The notes below the pieces were generated by a model that saw nothing but the letters and a program-made list of their open reading frames with translations, was not told the DNA's origin and made no database searches. The position numbers and the translations under genes are program-made. A stretch of 64,000 nt of DNA from Daucus carota subsp. sativus. Taxonomy: Eukaryota; Streptophyta; Magnoliopsida; Apiales; Apiaceae. Where the stretch lies: assembly GCF_001625215.2 (NCBI RefSeq), contig NC_030384.2:40582390-40646389 (forward strand). The letters are read 5' to 3'. This document shows positions 29,470 through 41,388 of this stretch, one piece after another. How positions within the stretch are numbered: the first letter of the stretch is position 1; each line of letters opens with the position of its first letter.

Positions 29470-32400
29470 ATGGACTTAGATTTTGTGGGATTAGAGGACT
29501 GGGAGCTTCTTCCCTCCTCAGATTCTAATCCTGTTGAAGATATTAAGGGGTTTCAAGTGATAGACAATGATTCTGGAGTGTTGATTAGGCCTGATTATTT
29601 TGATTCAAGGAGTGAGTATTTGAAGAGTAATCAAGAAAGTTCTGGGGCTCAGTCCCTGAAGAGAGTAGGCGATGAAGAGAGTGGAATTGGAGTGGGTTTT
29701 GATGGGGTTGAAGAAATTGATTTGGGTGGTGCTGAAAATGAAAGAATTGAGGTGGGATTTGTTGAAAAGAGTGAACTTGAAGTGGGTTTTGATTGGGTTG
29801 GAGAAACTGTATCTAGGGATTTGGGTGGTGTTGAAAGTGAAAAATATGATCTGGGTTTGATGAAAAAGAGTGAACTTGAAGTGGGTTTTGATGGGGTTGG
29901 AGAGACTGCGGTTAGGGAATTGGGTTTTGCTGAAAATGAAAAAAATGAACTTCAACAGGGTGAAATGGGTGAAGAAGTTGTAGGTAGGGATTTAGGAGTT
30001 GATGAGAGTGAGAAAACTGAAGTGGGATTGGTTGGAGGTGTTGATGAGAGTGAGAATTCAGGTATTCTTTTGTCTGATTTCATTGGAGTTGAGGGGAATT
30101 CTGAGATGAGTGACGGGGCTGACTCGAATTTCCGAGATGAGTTGGTTTTGGGAGGGGGTGGTCAAGGTGATAAGCATTGTGATGATGTGGATATTGTTAG
30201 AGGGGAAAGGGAATCAGGTGGAGAAGTGGAGAAGAGATATATGGTTTGGTGGAAGCTTCCATTTGAGTTTTTGAAATATTTTGTGCTTAGGACTAGTCCT
30301 GTCTGGACTGTTTCCATGGCTGCAGCTGTAATGGGTTTTGTTATTCTGGGACGTCGTTATTATAGTATGAAGCGGAAGAGCAGGAGTGTGCAGGTGAAGG
30401 TTACTATGGATGATAAGGTCAGATTTTTGTTTGTGCAATATAGTACTATTAAAGTTTTGATTTGTCACACTTGCATTTTGTTACTGGTGAAATTTGCTAT
30501 AAGTTTCTTCGTAAACACTATCAAGATAGTAAACAACATTAGTAGTGAACTAGTACTTTAAATTTTAATACATCGATCATTAGATAAATCTGATATTATA
30601 TACGAGTTGACTTAATTATGCAAAATGTAAAAAAATAGCTTAGATAGGTATCAACATATTAATGTATGTGCAAGTTGAAAGGATATAGCTTAAATTAAAT
30701 TGTAAACGAAATCTCTATTATGCAAGTAACTTACCAGAACCCGCTGCTACATGTGACTACACAAGTTTTATGTATTATAAAACATGTTAATCTATTTTTG
30801 AACTTGGGAGGTTGATACTTGTTGCTCTCTGTTTTGGATGTTTCTCTTGCAATTAATATTTTTTGAATCATATGTATTTTGAGGTTAATTGTACCTGGTT
30901 CAAATTTTTTACCAGTTCAGCTGTGTTCCCCTCATACTTTATTATTAAATTCCTTCGTCCTTAGGAGCATAGTCTTTATTTGCTGCTGCATATTGTTTGT
31001 TTCAACATGAAAGTTCTTGATAATCCTCATTCATATTTCATCCCAACACTTTGAACTTTTCAAGCAGAACCTTTGTTTACTTCACAACACATTGGCTCTT
31101 CACGTGCAACATGTCTAGCAGTAGTAGACTAATATACGCGGGTCCAATGTAACTCAGAACACTCTAGAAGTTCAGGGTGTGAATTGTCAATTTCAAAGTT
31201 GACGGGTAACTTGAGTTTTTCAGATAGCATGGGCAAGTTTCTTAATTTTTCCCCGAGATATCAAGAGTTCAATTGAACTTGGCAATCTTTGGGGCATTTC
31301 ACCAACAATCAAAATTAAACTGCGGGTTATTGTGCGGAAGAAGGCTATGTTACTCGGACTCGGGTGCAGAGTGTCAGACACAAAACATATCCGAGTGTCT
31401 GGAATTGGGAATTTTGAAAGTTGTAGACATGGGGACACTGTCCTATTTTTGGACACGGGTACGGGGACATATTGTAGTATACTAATAAACAAGTATGGTA
31501 AGTTAGACATCTTAACAAAAAGTAACAATAAAACTCAAATTAAACATGATTTTGTAGGGAATTTTGCAAATTAGGCGTCTTCCGTACTTTAATCCTATTC
31601 TTGCTAGTTGCTTCTTTCTTTTTCTTGTATATTTCTTTTGAAATTTGACTTCTACTCGTATTTAATTTTTAAATTGGTCAAAGTGTTCACATTTTAGTCA
31701 AAGGATCCGACACGAAATAAGTGTCACTCATGTCCAAGTATCCAAGTGTCCGACACGGGCACGACAACCTAAATAGAAGAGTGGGAGTAACATAGGAGGA
31801 AGGTAGACATGTGACTATGGGAAATCTTCATCACTAGACTCCTGAGGATTGTCTGTTTGTCTTCCTTTCAAATGCTTTCGTATTTTTGTGCACCTATTTA
31901 CCAAACTCTTGAGATTATGAATATCTTAGGCTGTGGATCTTTCATTATAATGGCGATTCTATTCTCCTACACCGTGTTACTAACCATATATGCAAATTAA
32001 AATTGTACTTGGACATCTTTCTGACAAAAAGAATTTGAAATCAGAAATCAGTGTATTTCCTTGACCTACTATTCATTATTTCTTCTCCAGTTGAAAATGT
32101 ACACACTCTCATAATATTAAGACCTTTGCTTGTAATTTCAGTATATATTAGTGTACAGGTCCCAAAAGCAGACCTTGTCATGTTATGTTATGCATAATTA
32201 CATCAATTTCCTAGTACTAGTTTATATTCTTGGATCTTTAAACATGGAATCTACTATATCACTAAAAATCTGGGAATCTACTATATCACTAAAAATCTGA
32301 AAACTGGAAGAGAACAGTGAATTCTGCATTGCATCAGAGATACTTATCCCACAAGACAATATTTAGCTTTAATATAGATCTTATAAACTGGTCATGTGCT

Positions 32401-33630
32401 GTATAAGGTTCAGAATTAAGCAAAGGCAATTTTTGTTGTAAAATAGTCATTGGGAAATATGATAATCACCTTGTGGACGATTAATTATTTCTCTTCTTAA
32501 TTGGTGCTTTAGTTATTGAGTTCCCCTCTCTGTTCTGCTTGGCCTGTGGTTGGACCTTTTATCAAGGTTTTTTATGATAGAGGTTACTAGATTTATCCCG
32601 CGTTTACTAAAAGAGCCTGTAGATCTATGATCTAATGTGACCAAACATTAGCAAGATGGTGCATAAGTGCATATACACCAATCACTTAATATTTGTAGGC
32701 AATTTATGTCAAAAGATGACAAAATTTTGGTGGCCTTGAGCTATCTAGGAGGCTGAAGGGTGCCAAAATCAGTAAATAGGAGGGCAGAATGTTAGAAGTT
32801 ACCAAGTTACCTAAGATCGCGGTTGGGGATATGTAAGTTTTTTCAACTGGTGAAATCAGTACTAGAATTGAAACTCTTGGAATTGAAATACAAGATTTGC
32901 CTGGAAAGAAGGAAAATTTTAATCTCAAAATTTCGAATTCCTATATGCTTTTCGGGTTAATCCAGTCTTATCAACGTCTGGTAAACAAATTGAACTTCTA
33001 GTTTAGAACTCAATGTAACATAGCTATCTAAGTATCTAACTTTATATGACAGCCTTTTAGTGTGACCATCACAAAAACACTGGAACATCTTAAAATCAAT
33101 ATTAAGATTACATCGGTGTGGATTCGAGTGAGGTCAAAGTTTAAGTCATTTTCATTTCCAAACAGGGTTTTTGTCCGATCCCATCATTATGGTATCCAGA
33201 CATACCATTATGTGGATATTACTATATCATTTATGTGTTTCATACTTTCATCATTAGCAGGAGTTATATATATCTGGTTCGGTTAAAGCATTAATGGAAG
33301 TTAAATATATCTAGATAGTTTGTGTATGCTTTTTGTTCCCTTGTCCTTTGGAATCCTCTTCAATTCCATCCTAAATTTAGGTTAGCTTTCTTTTACATAT
33401 CACTAATTGTCATGTGTGATGTGTCATTGATATTAATTTTCCTGTTTCTTGTTAAGCTTACAGAAGCTTATATATACGTTGTCATCTGTTTTCTGCAGAA
33501 GATATCTCAGTTCAAAAGTCGAGTTGTACGATTAAACGAGGCATTCTCAGTAGTGAAGCATGTCCCCATAATTCGACATTCACTGCCAGCTGCTGGTGTG
33601 ACACCATGGCCTGCGATGACATTGAGATGA
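29470..33630 (+). CDS. DUF6821-like single-pass membrane protein with acidic repeats
   Basis: Two exons, 29470-30417 and 33499-33630, join in phase and give 359 residues. The N-terminus MDLDFVGLEDWELLPSS carries the DWE-LLP motif, and the C-terminus (KSRVVRLNEAFSVVKHVP, then SLPAAGVTPWPAMTLR) is the conserved tail that I associate with plant DUF6821 proteins; their function is unknown to me. Residues about 65-180 are Glu/Gly/Val-rich with tandem units containing SELEVGFD and GVGET (about 29670-29930). One hydrophobic segment lies near residues 280-297 (VWTVSMAAAVMGFVILG), flanked by aromatic and basic residues (GRRYYSMKRKSR), so it is probably a tail-proximal membrane anchor. An upstream in-frame extension from 29401 lacks an ATG. 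The family name is tentative; the gene model is sound. Confidence 0.78.
31345..31795. mobile_element. hAT-type non-autonomous element in intron
   Basis: The 451-bp element has ends CTATGTTACTC / GAGTAACATAG. Eight-base flanks GAAGAAGG (31337-31344) and GAGGAAGG (31796-31803) differ at one position, suggesting an 8-bp target duplication and hence hAT. The interior carries many CGGACTCGGGT / GGACACGGG / GTCCGACACG words, typical of a repeat common in plant genomes. It lies inside the 3 kb intron of the membrane-protein gene. Confidence 0.75.
32251..32300. repeat. Two-copy 27-bp tandem repeat
   Basis: GAATCTACTATATCACTAAA and its continuation AAATCTG occur twice in immediate succession within the intron. 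Confidence 0.8.
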
Positions 33631-35312
33631 AGCTGATTACGGTATAGGTTGAAGTGTGGAGCATGTATCTAATATATAATATAATATATATTTTTTCCGT
33701 TTTTCTTTCCTTCCAAATTTGAGCTTCCTTGGCTTTTGGTTTGTATTTTTTCTTTTATTTTCTGAATTGAACTTCAATTAGGGAGAGATTCTGTTTAAAA
33801 GTTAATACTTTGTGTAAACTTATTAATATAATGTGTTTTTCTACTTGTCTTATCATTTTTGTTTTTGGCTTTTTTATCAGTATAAATTATTACATTCTGT
33901 ATTAACTTCCAAATGGATACTCGCAAAGAAATGACTGTCAATCATTTAATTAATAATCATGCTATATGCATAAATTAAATGGTTTGCATCTCTCTCTTCC
34001 CTCTTTCTTAGTCTGTCTCTTATACCCTTCCCATTTTTATTTAATTGACTAATTGAGCATTATATGCATAAAAACATTTCTTACGAAATTTGCATGCCTG
34101 AGATTTTAGACGTGATGTTTCCATCTTGCTTTTGGCGGTTCCTGTTGTCACTGGCCGCTAATTATATTTGATTAGTGAAGGCATGGTATCCTTTCGACTT
34201 TCTGTTTTAAAATTGGCTCCATCATTGTGCATTTTTCCTTCAGCTTTGTGTTATGAATTCTTAATGCCATACGGTCTTCCTTAACTTGCAGATTGTTAAA
34301 TGTGTTTTCCCTGAATTATTAGTAAATTTTCCACCCCACGCCTGTTCTGAAATTTTCTGGTTTTGATTTGTTGGTTTTTAGCCCCAGTGGTCACAAGCAA
34401 GCTTAGTATGTTGAAGTCCGAAGAAGATGTTTTTTCTTTGGTAAAATATGTTGATGAATGGCTTTTAAGTTTTACCCAGGGGTGATTTTCCCCTCTTTTT
34501 TTTTTGGGGGGGGGAGGGGGTGGTTAACTTTTGACCTCTTATTTTGTGGTGTTGGTCTGTTTCCAGGTCAGTTGTGCATCTTATACTTTTGTTTCATATA
34601 ATGTACATGTGTTTGGCGTTTTTAATCTCTTCCAGAAAGCTGTACATGCTGTTTTAAGTCAGTTGTGCTTCTTATACTCGTGTTTCATATATTGTACATT
34701 TTCACGCCTCTTATTTCCTTTGGAAAGCAACACATTCTGATGGTGTTTCTGCCCTCTGATGTTGCTAATTAGGTTTAGGGTTATGTTTCAGTTGTTTTGG
34801 TATATTCTGAGCGGCAAGATTTATAAAATTCCCTACCAAATTGCATGTAATTTGTTCGACATTCTTTCTTAGTTTGCAAGCGGAACGAGTTTTAGTATTA
34901 AAGGTTGTGAGACAGGAGTTTGAGATAATTAGTTTTGAGAGTGAAAGTTGGTGATAGTAGTTAGCAGAGGAAAATGAGTGAGCAGCACAAAAACGAGAGT
35001 CGAAAGCAGCAGAGATGGATGACGGGCTGAAAGTTAGAAAGTAGCCCTAAGCTAATCTCAACTTACAGTTACAGGCTTTCTACAATTTATGGGCTTGCAA
35101 CAACTTGGTCCATTGTATGAAAACAGGCTAGTGGTAAGTTACACTTATGTTGTATTGCCCAAGAGTGTGGACTTGCCCTATCTACTCGTTTCCACTTGTA
35201 AAAGCAAAAGTAGCTTAGCTCAACACATATTGAAATTATGAATTTATTGAATTAACAATATTTTTACTAATTGCTAGTATATATGTAGTTTTTTACTCTT
35301 TAATAAGGATGA
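33631..35312. other. Intergenic, with a two-copy 91-bp tandem repeat
   Basis: This is the 3' flank of the membrane-protein gene and the 3' flank of the first mannanase. Units starting at 34567 and 34658 share GTCAGTTGTGC, CTTATACT, GTTTCATATA and GTACAT words. A T-tract/G-tract lies at about 34495-34520. No gene is supported. Confidence 0.6.
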
Positions 35313-36875
35313 TTAGTTTTCATAAGCTGTGCTGACCAAATGAGATAAAGTGCTCATGGCATGAGATTGTCTCGAAATCACACTGCCTGTAGTCGGATTT
35401 TCAGCCAAGACGATCTCATAACCATCGCCATATTGCTGCATTCCTCGAGCCAGTATTTGCCACACCAGGCCGCCGCCCAGGGCACCACCATGTCTAGCAC
35501 TTCTGTAAATGTACGTATACACCGCGCCCATGTAAACATCTCTCGACCCTAAACTGAAACCCGGGTCCTTACTTGATTTCCCGAATTCAGCTATGACGAG
35601 CGGCTTCTTCAGAATGGTCTTGGCGTCGGTATGGTGGCTCTGCATCCATCTTCCCATGAAGGCCATTTGTGCAGCTTCATTTTGGTTGGCCAACCATATA
35701 TCAGGGTAGGCGTGTATGGTGGCGAAGTCGATTTCTTTGATGAGATGGTTGCTGATGTAATCAGTCCCGACTTGATAGCCCGGATTGAACTGTTTCTTCT
35801 CAGGCATCGTGTCCCCGTAGAAGCCTTCCATCCCGATCGTCAACAAGTGCTTCTTGTCGATCGATTTCACGAGACTCGCCATTTCTTGAACCCAGCCCTG
35901 AGATTATCGATTTATTAGCACCGAACACATCATGAACATGTCTTATGCATATTCACATGATTAAATTTATACGAATTAATTAATTTAACGTACGTTGACT
36001 GTTCGGCCAGAGTAATCGACGTCGCAACGAGGTTCATTGATAAGCTCCCATGACATGATTGTGGAATCATCCTTGTAGGCCCTTTTCGTTATGGTGTTGA
36101 TTCTCGTCATCACTCTCTGCAAATTAATTAGTTAGTCCATATATACAGTCGTTAATGAAGTTCATCATTTTTGGATTAAAAAAAATCAACTTTTATTTAC
36201 TTTTGATATTGTTGTTACTCATACCTGGACGTGGTTCCTGTAGTAACCTTTAACAATGTGATGTGTATAGAAATCGTCATCGTTGTTTAAAAGCACTCCA
36301 GCATTTCGAGCCCACTGAACATATTGTGGTCTCCCTCCATAGTCCTTGTAGTTGTTTGCGAAACTTAATATCAAGTAAATGTTGAATCTTCGAGCCTCAG
36401 AAATCACGAAATCCAAACCCTATATATCACACAAATTCAATCAGGTTTTAAATTCAGCTTAATGAATCACGTAATAAGAACATGCAAAATCATTATGGAT
36501 CATGGTAACGCCACAAGTTTATATATTAACCTGAAAAACACGTTCATCATAAGTGCCGGGTGATATCTGGAGTGCATTACTACCTCCATCGGCAAAGGCC
36601 CACGTCCGGCAAACAGACATGCCCGCCGTGGAGGCGTCTCGGAAGACTTCGGTTACTTTGTACCTCATACTAGGGTCTGCGGCAACAGTCATCAACCAGT
36701 AAGAGTTAAAACCATTAAAGAAAAAAGGAGAGCCGTTGAGTTTAAACTGGGAGCCCTTTACTCTAACAAATCCTCGTGTATTATCCCCACTATCGACGTC
36801 TATAGCTTTAGAGACGAGTGATAAGGAGAGACAAAGTAGGGCAAAAGTAGTGATCATTTTGCTAGAACAAGCCAT
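35313..36875 (-). CDS. MAN: Endo-1,4-beta-mannosidase, GH5, copy 1
   Basis: Secreted endo-mannanase that cuts beta-1,4 links in cell-wall mannans, by family. Four exons, 36875-36531, 36419-36225, 36116-35994 and 35897-35313, all in phase 0, give 415 residues, the normal plant length. Residues 1-24 form a signal peptide (MACSSKMITTFALLCLSLSL...). Conserved parts: [46 protein letters not shown]. The acid/base Glu is E208 in WELINEPRCD and the nucleophile is E325 in LVIAEFGKS, both present. It differs from copies 2 and 3 in exon 2 (NAGVLLNNDDDF, THHIVKG). The C-terminus is extended by LVSTAYEN relative to copy 2. A TATA box lies 125 bp upstream. Confidence 0.95.
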
Positions 36876-39872
36876 TGGGAGTGTCTCTAATCAGCTAGCT
36901 AGAGAGGATCGATGTATTTTGAGATAACTAGTTAAGTACTTGTATAGCTAGAAGTAGTTATTGGTAGCTTGTGATCGAACAAGGAGTTGGGGATGGGACT
37001 ATTTATATGGAGTTGGGAAGGAATATTAGTGCAGGTTCACTAAAAATAGAATGGCTTGGAGTGAAGAACAAGCTAGTTGAAGTTTAACGGTTTAGTATAG
37101 GGTGGAGTAAAGGGAGGCTTCTAGGGTTTTGTGATATGATGTTGCAGAAGTTGAGGATCATGGTTGGTTGCTTAGTTGATTCTATTTGTGTGAGCTTTTA
37201 CACTTTTTGCTTTCTCATTTTTAGGCTTTTCTAGCTCTATTGTTAGGATTCTTACAGGTTAATTACATATGGTGGTTATGATATGCTGAGGCTACGGCTA
37301 ACTTAATTCTCCCCCCTCTTTTTTCACTTTCATGTTGCCTGTTAGATTTGTTGTTATGAAACTATCTTATTTGTTTTCCACAATAGTCATATGATAGATA
37401 ATAAACGAGAGTTATGCAGGCTTATTCTAACACCTCATGTCAACTTCCGTTATATGGTAATTATATTGAATTGTAAATATATTCTATCCGATCATTACAA
37501 TTTTGACATTTTGGTGGTTGTGTGCAAACCTTAAATAGAACTCCATGAAGATATCCATTAAACCTTAATTACTAGCTACATGCATGCGTAATTTTATCCA
37601 ACCAGAATTAAAGCAGTGCCTTAGTCAGTTAGGAAAGAAAAAAAAAAACAAGTAACGTATGTAAATACGTAATCTACGTCTATCAACTGCATCTTGTTCA
37701 AAAGAACACTTGATTATATGAAGCTCATCATCATCATCAGTCGTTTGCCTCGGGGTCACTGCCTTGAAGTTCCGTCTATATGTTATACTCTGTTAGCTTC
37801 CCTTGTAAGCAATTAAGTTGTATATAGTGACTTAGATCGTTGTTTTATCTTTTCAATTTTTCCTCAAATCAGAGTTTATTATTATTTTCACTCGTATATA
37901 ATTACTCAAGTAATATCATCAATTCTATCATGTAAAACTTGGAATATATAAATATATATATAATTTAAAAGTTATTACTTTTAAATTTTTTAAACAAAAT
38001 TTAAATCCTAAATTTCATATGAGAAAAAGTTGAAATGTAGTTTATAAATTTATGATATTTATATATTTTAAAATGCATATAAAAATTATGGTGATTGTTA
38101 ATTTCAAATGTCATGAATATATGTAATAATAAGGGAGCTATCTATTTTTTTTTTAAGGAATAAGGGAGTTATCTTTAGTTTAACATACGAAGACTTAGAG
38201 TCCAAAGATAATTTGAAAAAGATTTTTTTCACAATTCCAAGACAAATAAAGATAACTTGAAAAATAGTTTTAGACATAAATAGAAGGTTGAAAAATAAAA
38301 CCCCATGATATTAATATGAATATATATTAGTAATTGAATAAAAGAAAAAGATTTAAATTTTAAAATATTTAATATAAAAAATGTCAACAATTTAAACTAA
38401 TAATATAAAATATGTATTTATCATATTTAAATTAATTAAAGATAAATCAAAAGTAGTCATTAAAAAATCACATAACTAAAACTATCTCACTTCCAAAAAT
38501 AAACTGTTGCCCAGAAATTTGTTAATCATAATAAATAATAATATGACCCTGTTTGGAACTCAGAAGTTTGAGACAAAATTTGAGATTTGAGCGGTTTCCG
38601 AGGTTTGACCACCAGAATCTGTTAATATTAGCGTATCCGCTAAACATCTGCTTCAATCAGCTAGCGTCAATGAGCTAGACAGGAAAGTAATTGTATAAAC
38701 ACCTTTATACCAACGATAATCACTATTACATCACCACCTACAACAGACGAAAATATCACAAACTATTTGCCGGTCCAAACGGAAGTAGTGGTTCCGTCTT
38801 TGACCGTGAAGGAAAAGGACTTCAACTCCTCGTTACATTCTTGCTACCGAAACGATGATCTTTATCAGATTACAGTTCCAGGTGTTGAGAATTAAAATTT
38901 TTAATTTATTAAATTCGGATGTATTCAACTCGAAACTTTTTTTGAAAAATTATTAGGATCTTTGAATATTTAATTAATATTTTAAATTATTTTAATAAAA
39001 TCTAATAGTATTCAATTAAGATTTTAAATTATGTTTATAAACTCCACGATATTTAATTGATATCATTTAAAATTCATTAATATTTGATTATATTGCATAT
39101 ACTAATAGATTTTGTGACCGAGATTGTTGAGTGTATTTTAAAATCTTAATATCTCACCAAAATTTATGAGATTTTAAAGAATTGTACTTAAATGTTATAA
39201 ATTATAAATAAATATTTTATCTAAAATTCGTATAAAATAAAAAATAAATATAATTTATTGAAATTTATATACTATATATAATCATCTAATTAAAACCAGT
39301 TAGAAGAATCTGATGTTATGCCTAACTTTGTACCCTCATGCGTGTACGTAAACGTTCTCACGGATCCAGAAAGAAGTATAGACGGGGAATGATCATGAAA
39401 ATTCTCTTAATCAACAACAGTGCAAATGCTCTCTAACCATACAGGAAATTCAATTAAGCAGACGCACCAGCTAGTTTAGGGGGAGAACGCCTGTTACCAT
39501 GCCATAGATGATTTACTTACGACGAAATATTGAATTCCCTTCAGTTCCAAACTCAATCCAATTTTTTTTTTTTTGAAAGTCAATTTAATTTCTTTTTAAT
39601 TTTATATAATCTCTAGTAGAGTAGAATCGTGTTAAATATGTGTCCATGATGAAGTAAAAAGAATATATACACAATTCGTGGGCAAACTTGTATTTTTGCT
39701 AAAATTTAGAAAGTTTATTCATTTGACAGTAATCGTTACAAAGGGCAGCTTCAGATAAAAGTAGAAATCATCTGCTACTTCCACAAAAGCTGTACTCGAC
39801 GACAATACAACTACAATTCAGATAGCTAGTAACACTTTAAAATTGCATAAATCAATTTAATGGCGACTACTC
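36876..39872. other. Intergenic between mannanase copies 1 and 2
   Basis: Next to copy 1 is its promoter, including a block near 37145-37185 (TGGTTGG, TTAGTTGATTC) shared with the other copies. The middle is AT-rich without genes. Next to copy 2 (about 39690-39850) is a 3' flank strongly similar to that of copy 3 (ACAAAAGTAGAAATCATCT..., CGACGACAATACAACTACAA), so the duplicated unit includes the 3' UTR. Confidence 0.65.
37000..37007 (-). promoter_or_regulatory. TATA box, mannanase copy 1
   Basis: TATAAATA on the minus strand, 125 bp before the ATG and aligned with the TATA box of copy 2. Confidence 0.6.
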
Positions 39873-41388
39873 TTAATGAGATAAAGTGCTCATGGCATGA
39901 GACTGTCTCGAAATCACGGAGCTAGTAGTCGGATTTTCAGATAAGACGATCTCATAACCATCGCCATATTGCTGCATTCCTTGAGCCAAGACCTGCCACA
40001 CCAGGCTCCCGCCCAGAGTTCCTCCATTCTGAGCATATTTGTAAATACTCGTGTACACGGCATTCATGTATAGATCTCTAGCACCTGTATTGAAACCGGG
40101 ATCTTTATTCGACTTTCCGAACTCAGCTATGACGAGCGGCTTTTTCAGAATGGCCTGCGCATCTGTGGTGTGGCTTTGCATCCATCTTCCCATGAAGGCC
40201 ATTTGTGCATCTTCATTTTGTTTGGCCAGCCATATATCGGGGTAGGCGTGTATGGTGGCGAAGTCGATTTCTTTGATCAGATGGTTGCTGATGTAATCAG
40301 TCCCGACTTGATAACCCGGATTGAACTGTTTTTTCTCAGGCATCGTGTCCCCGTAGAAGCCTTCCATGCCGATTGTCAACAAGTGCTTGTTGTCTACTGA
40401 TTTTACAAGACTTGCCATCTCTTGAACCCAGCCCTGAAATCATCCGTTTCAAAGTTAATTAATTGTACAACTTATTAGTTAGCAGCTATAATTGATTTCC
40501 GAATAATTGAAAAATGTGAGGTCTACGCACGTTTACGGTTCTCCCAGAGGAATCGGCGTCGCAACGGGGTTCGTTCATGAGCTCCCATGCCATGATTGTA
40601 GAATCATCCTTGTAGGCTACCTTTGTTATGGTGTTGATCCTTGTTATGACCCTCTGAATTAACAATAATGCATGGTTATTATTATTATACTTTTGGAAAT
40701 ATACGTTATATATTATTATCTAGGTATATACTAATGATGTTTACCTGAACATGATTTCTGTAATATCCTTTAACTACTGGATGTGTATAGAAATCATCAT
40801 CATTTTTCACTTGCACTCCAGCATTTCGAGCCCACTGAACATACTGCGGTCTACCTCCATAGTCCTTATAGTTGTTGACGAAACTTAATATCAAATATAT
40901 GTTAAATCTTTTTGCTTCAGAAATCACAAAATCCAGTCCCTGCATGCATGAGAGAAATAAATTAATTAGCGTAAAATTATATAAAGATTAAATTGGAGTA
41001 AACATTAGTTTTAGTGAATAGTAGATTAATTAACCTGGAAAACACGTTCATCGTAAGTGCCTGGGGATAACTGGAGTGAATTACTGCCTCCATCGGCGAA
41101 AGCCCATGTCCGGCAGACAGACATGCCGGCAGCAGAGGCATCACGAAACACCTCAGTGACCTGGTGTCTCATATTAGGGTCTGCGGCAACCGTCATCATC
41201 CAATAAGAATTAAAGCCATTGAAGAGAAACGAAGATTGGTCAAGAGTAAAATGGGATCCTTTTACACTAACAAATCGTGGTATATTATTCGAATGATTCA
41301 CAGGATCAAGTACTCTAGCTTGAGAGACAAGAGCTAGTGAGAAAAAAAGCAGTGCAAGAATACAGGTGATTTTGCTAAAACAAGCCAT
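39873..41388 (-). CDS. MAN: Endo-1,4-beta-mannosidase, GH5, copy 2
   Basis: Same secreted mannanase type as copy 1. Exons 41388-41035, 40939-40745, 40653-40531 and 40433-39873 keep phase 0 and give 410 residues. The signal peptide is [20 protein letters not shown]. The catalytic acid/base is E211 ([10 protein letters not shown]) and the nucleophile E328 (LVIAEFGKS). Exon 3 has [12 protein letters not shown] where both neighbours have [12 protein letters not shown]. Exon 4 is the divergent member of the three ([39 protein letters not shown]), while exons 1 and 2 are very close to copy 3. It stops right after STLSH, so its C-terminus is the shortest. Intergenic spacing to copies 1 and 3 is about 3.0 and 2.7 kb. 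Confidence 0.95.
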
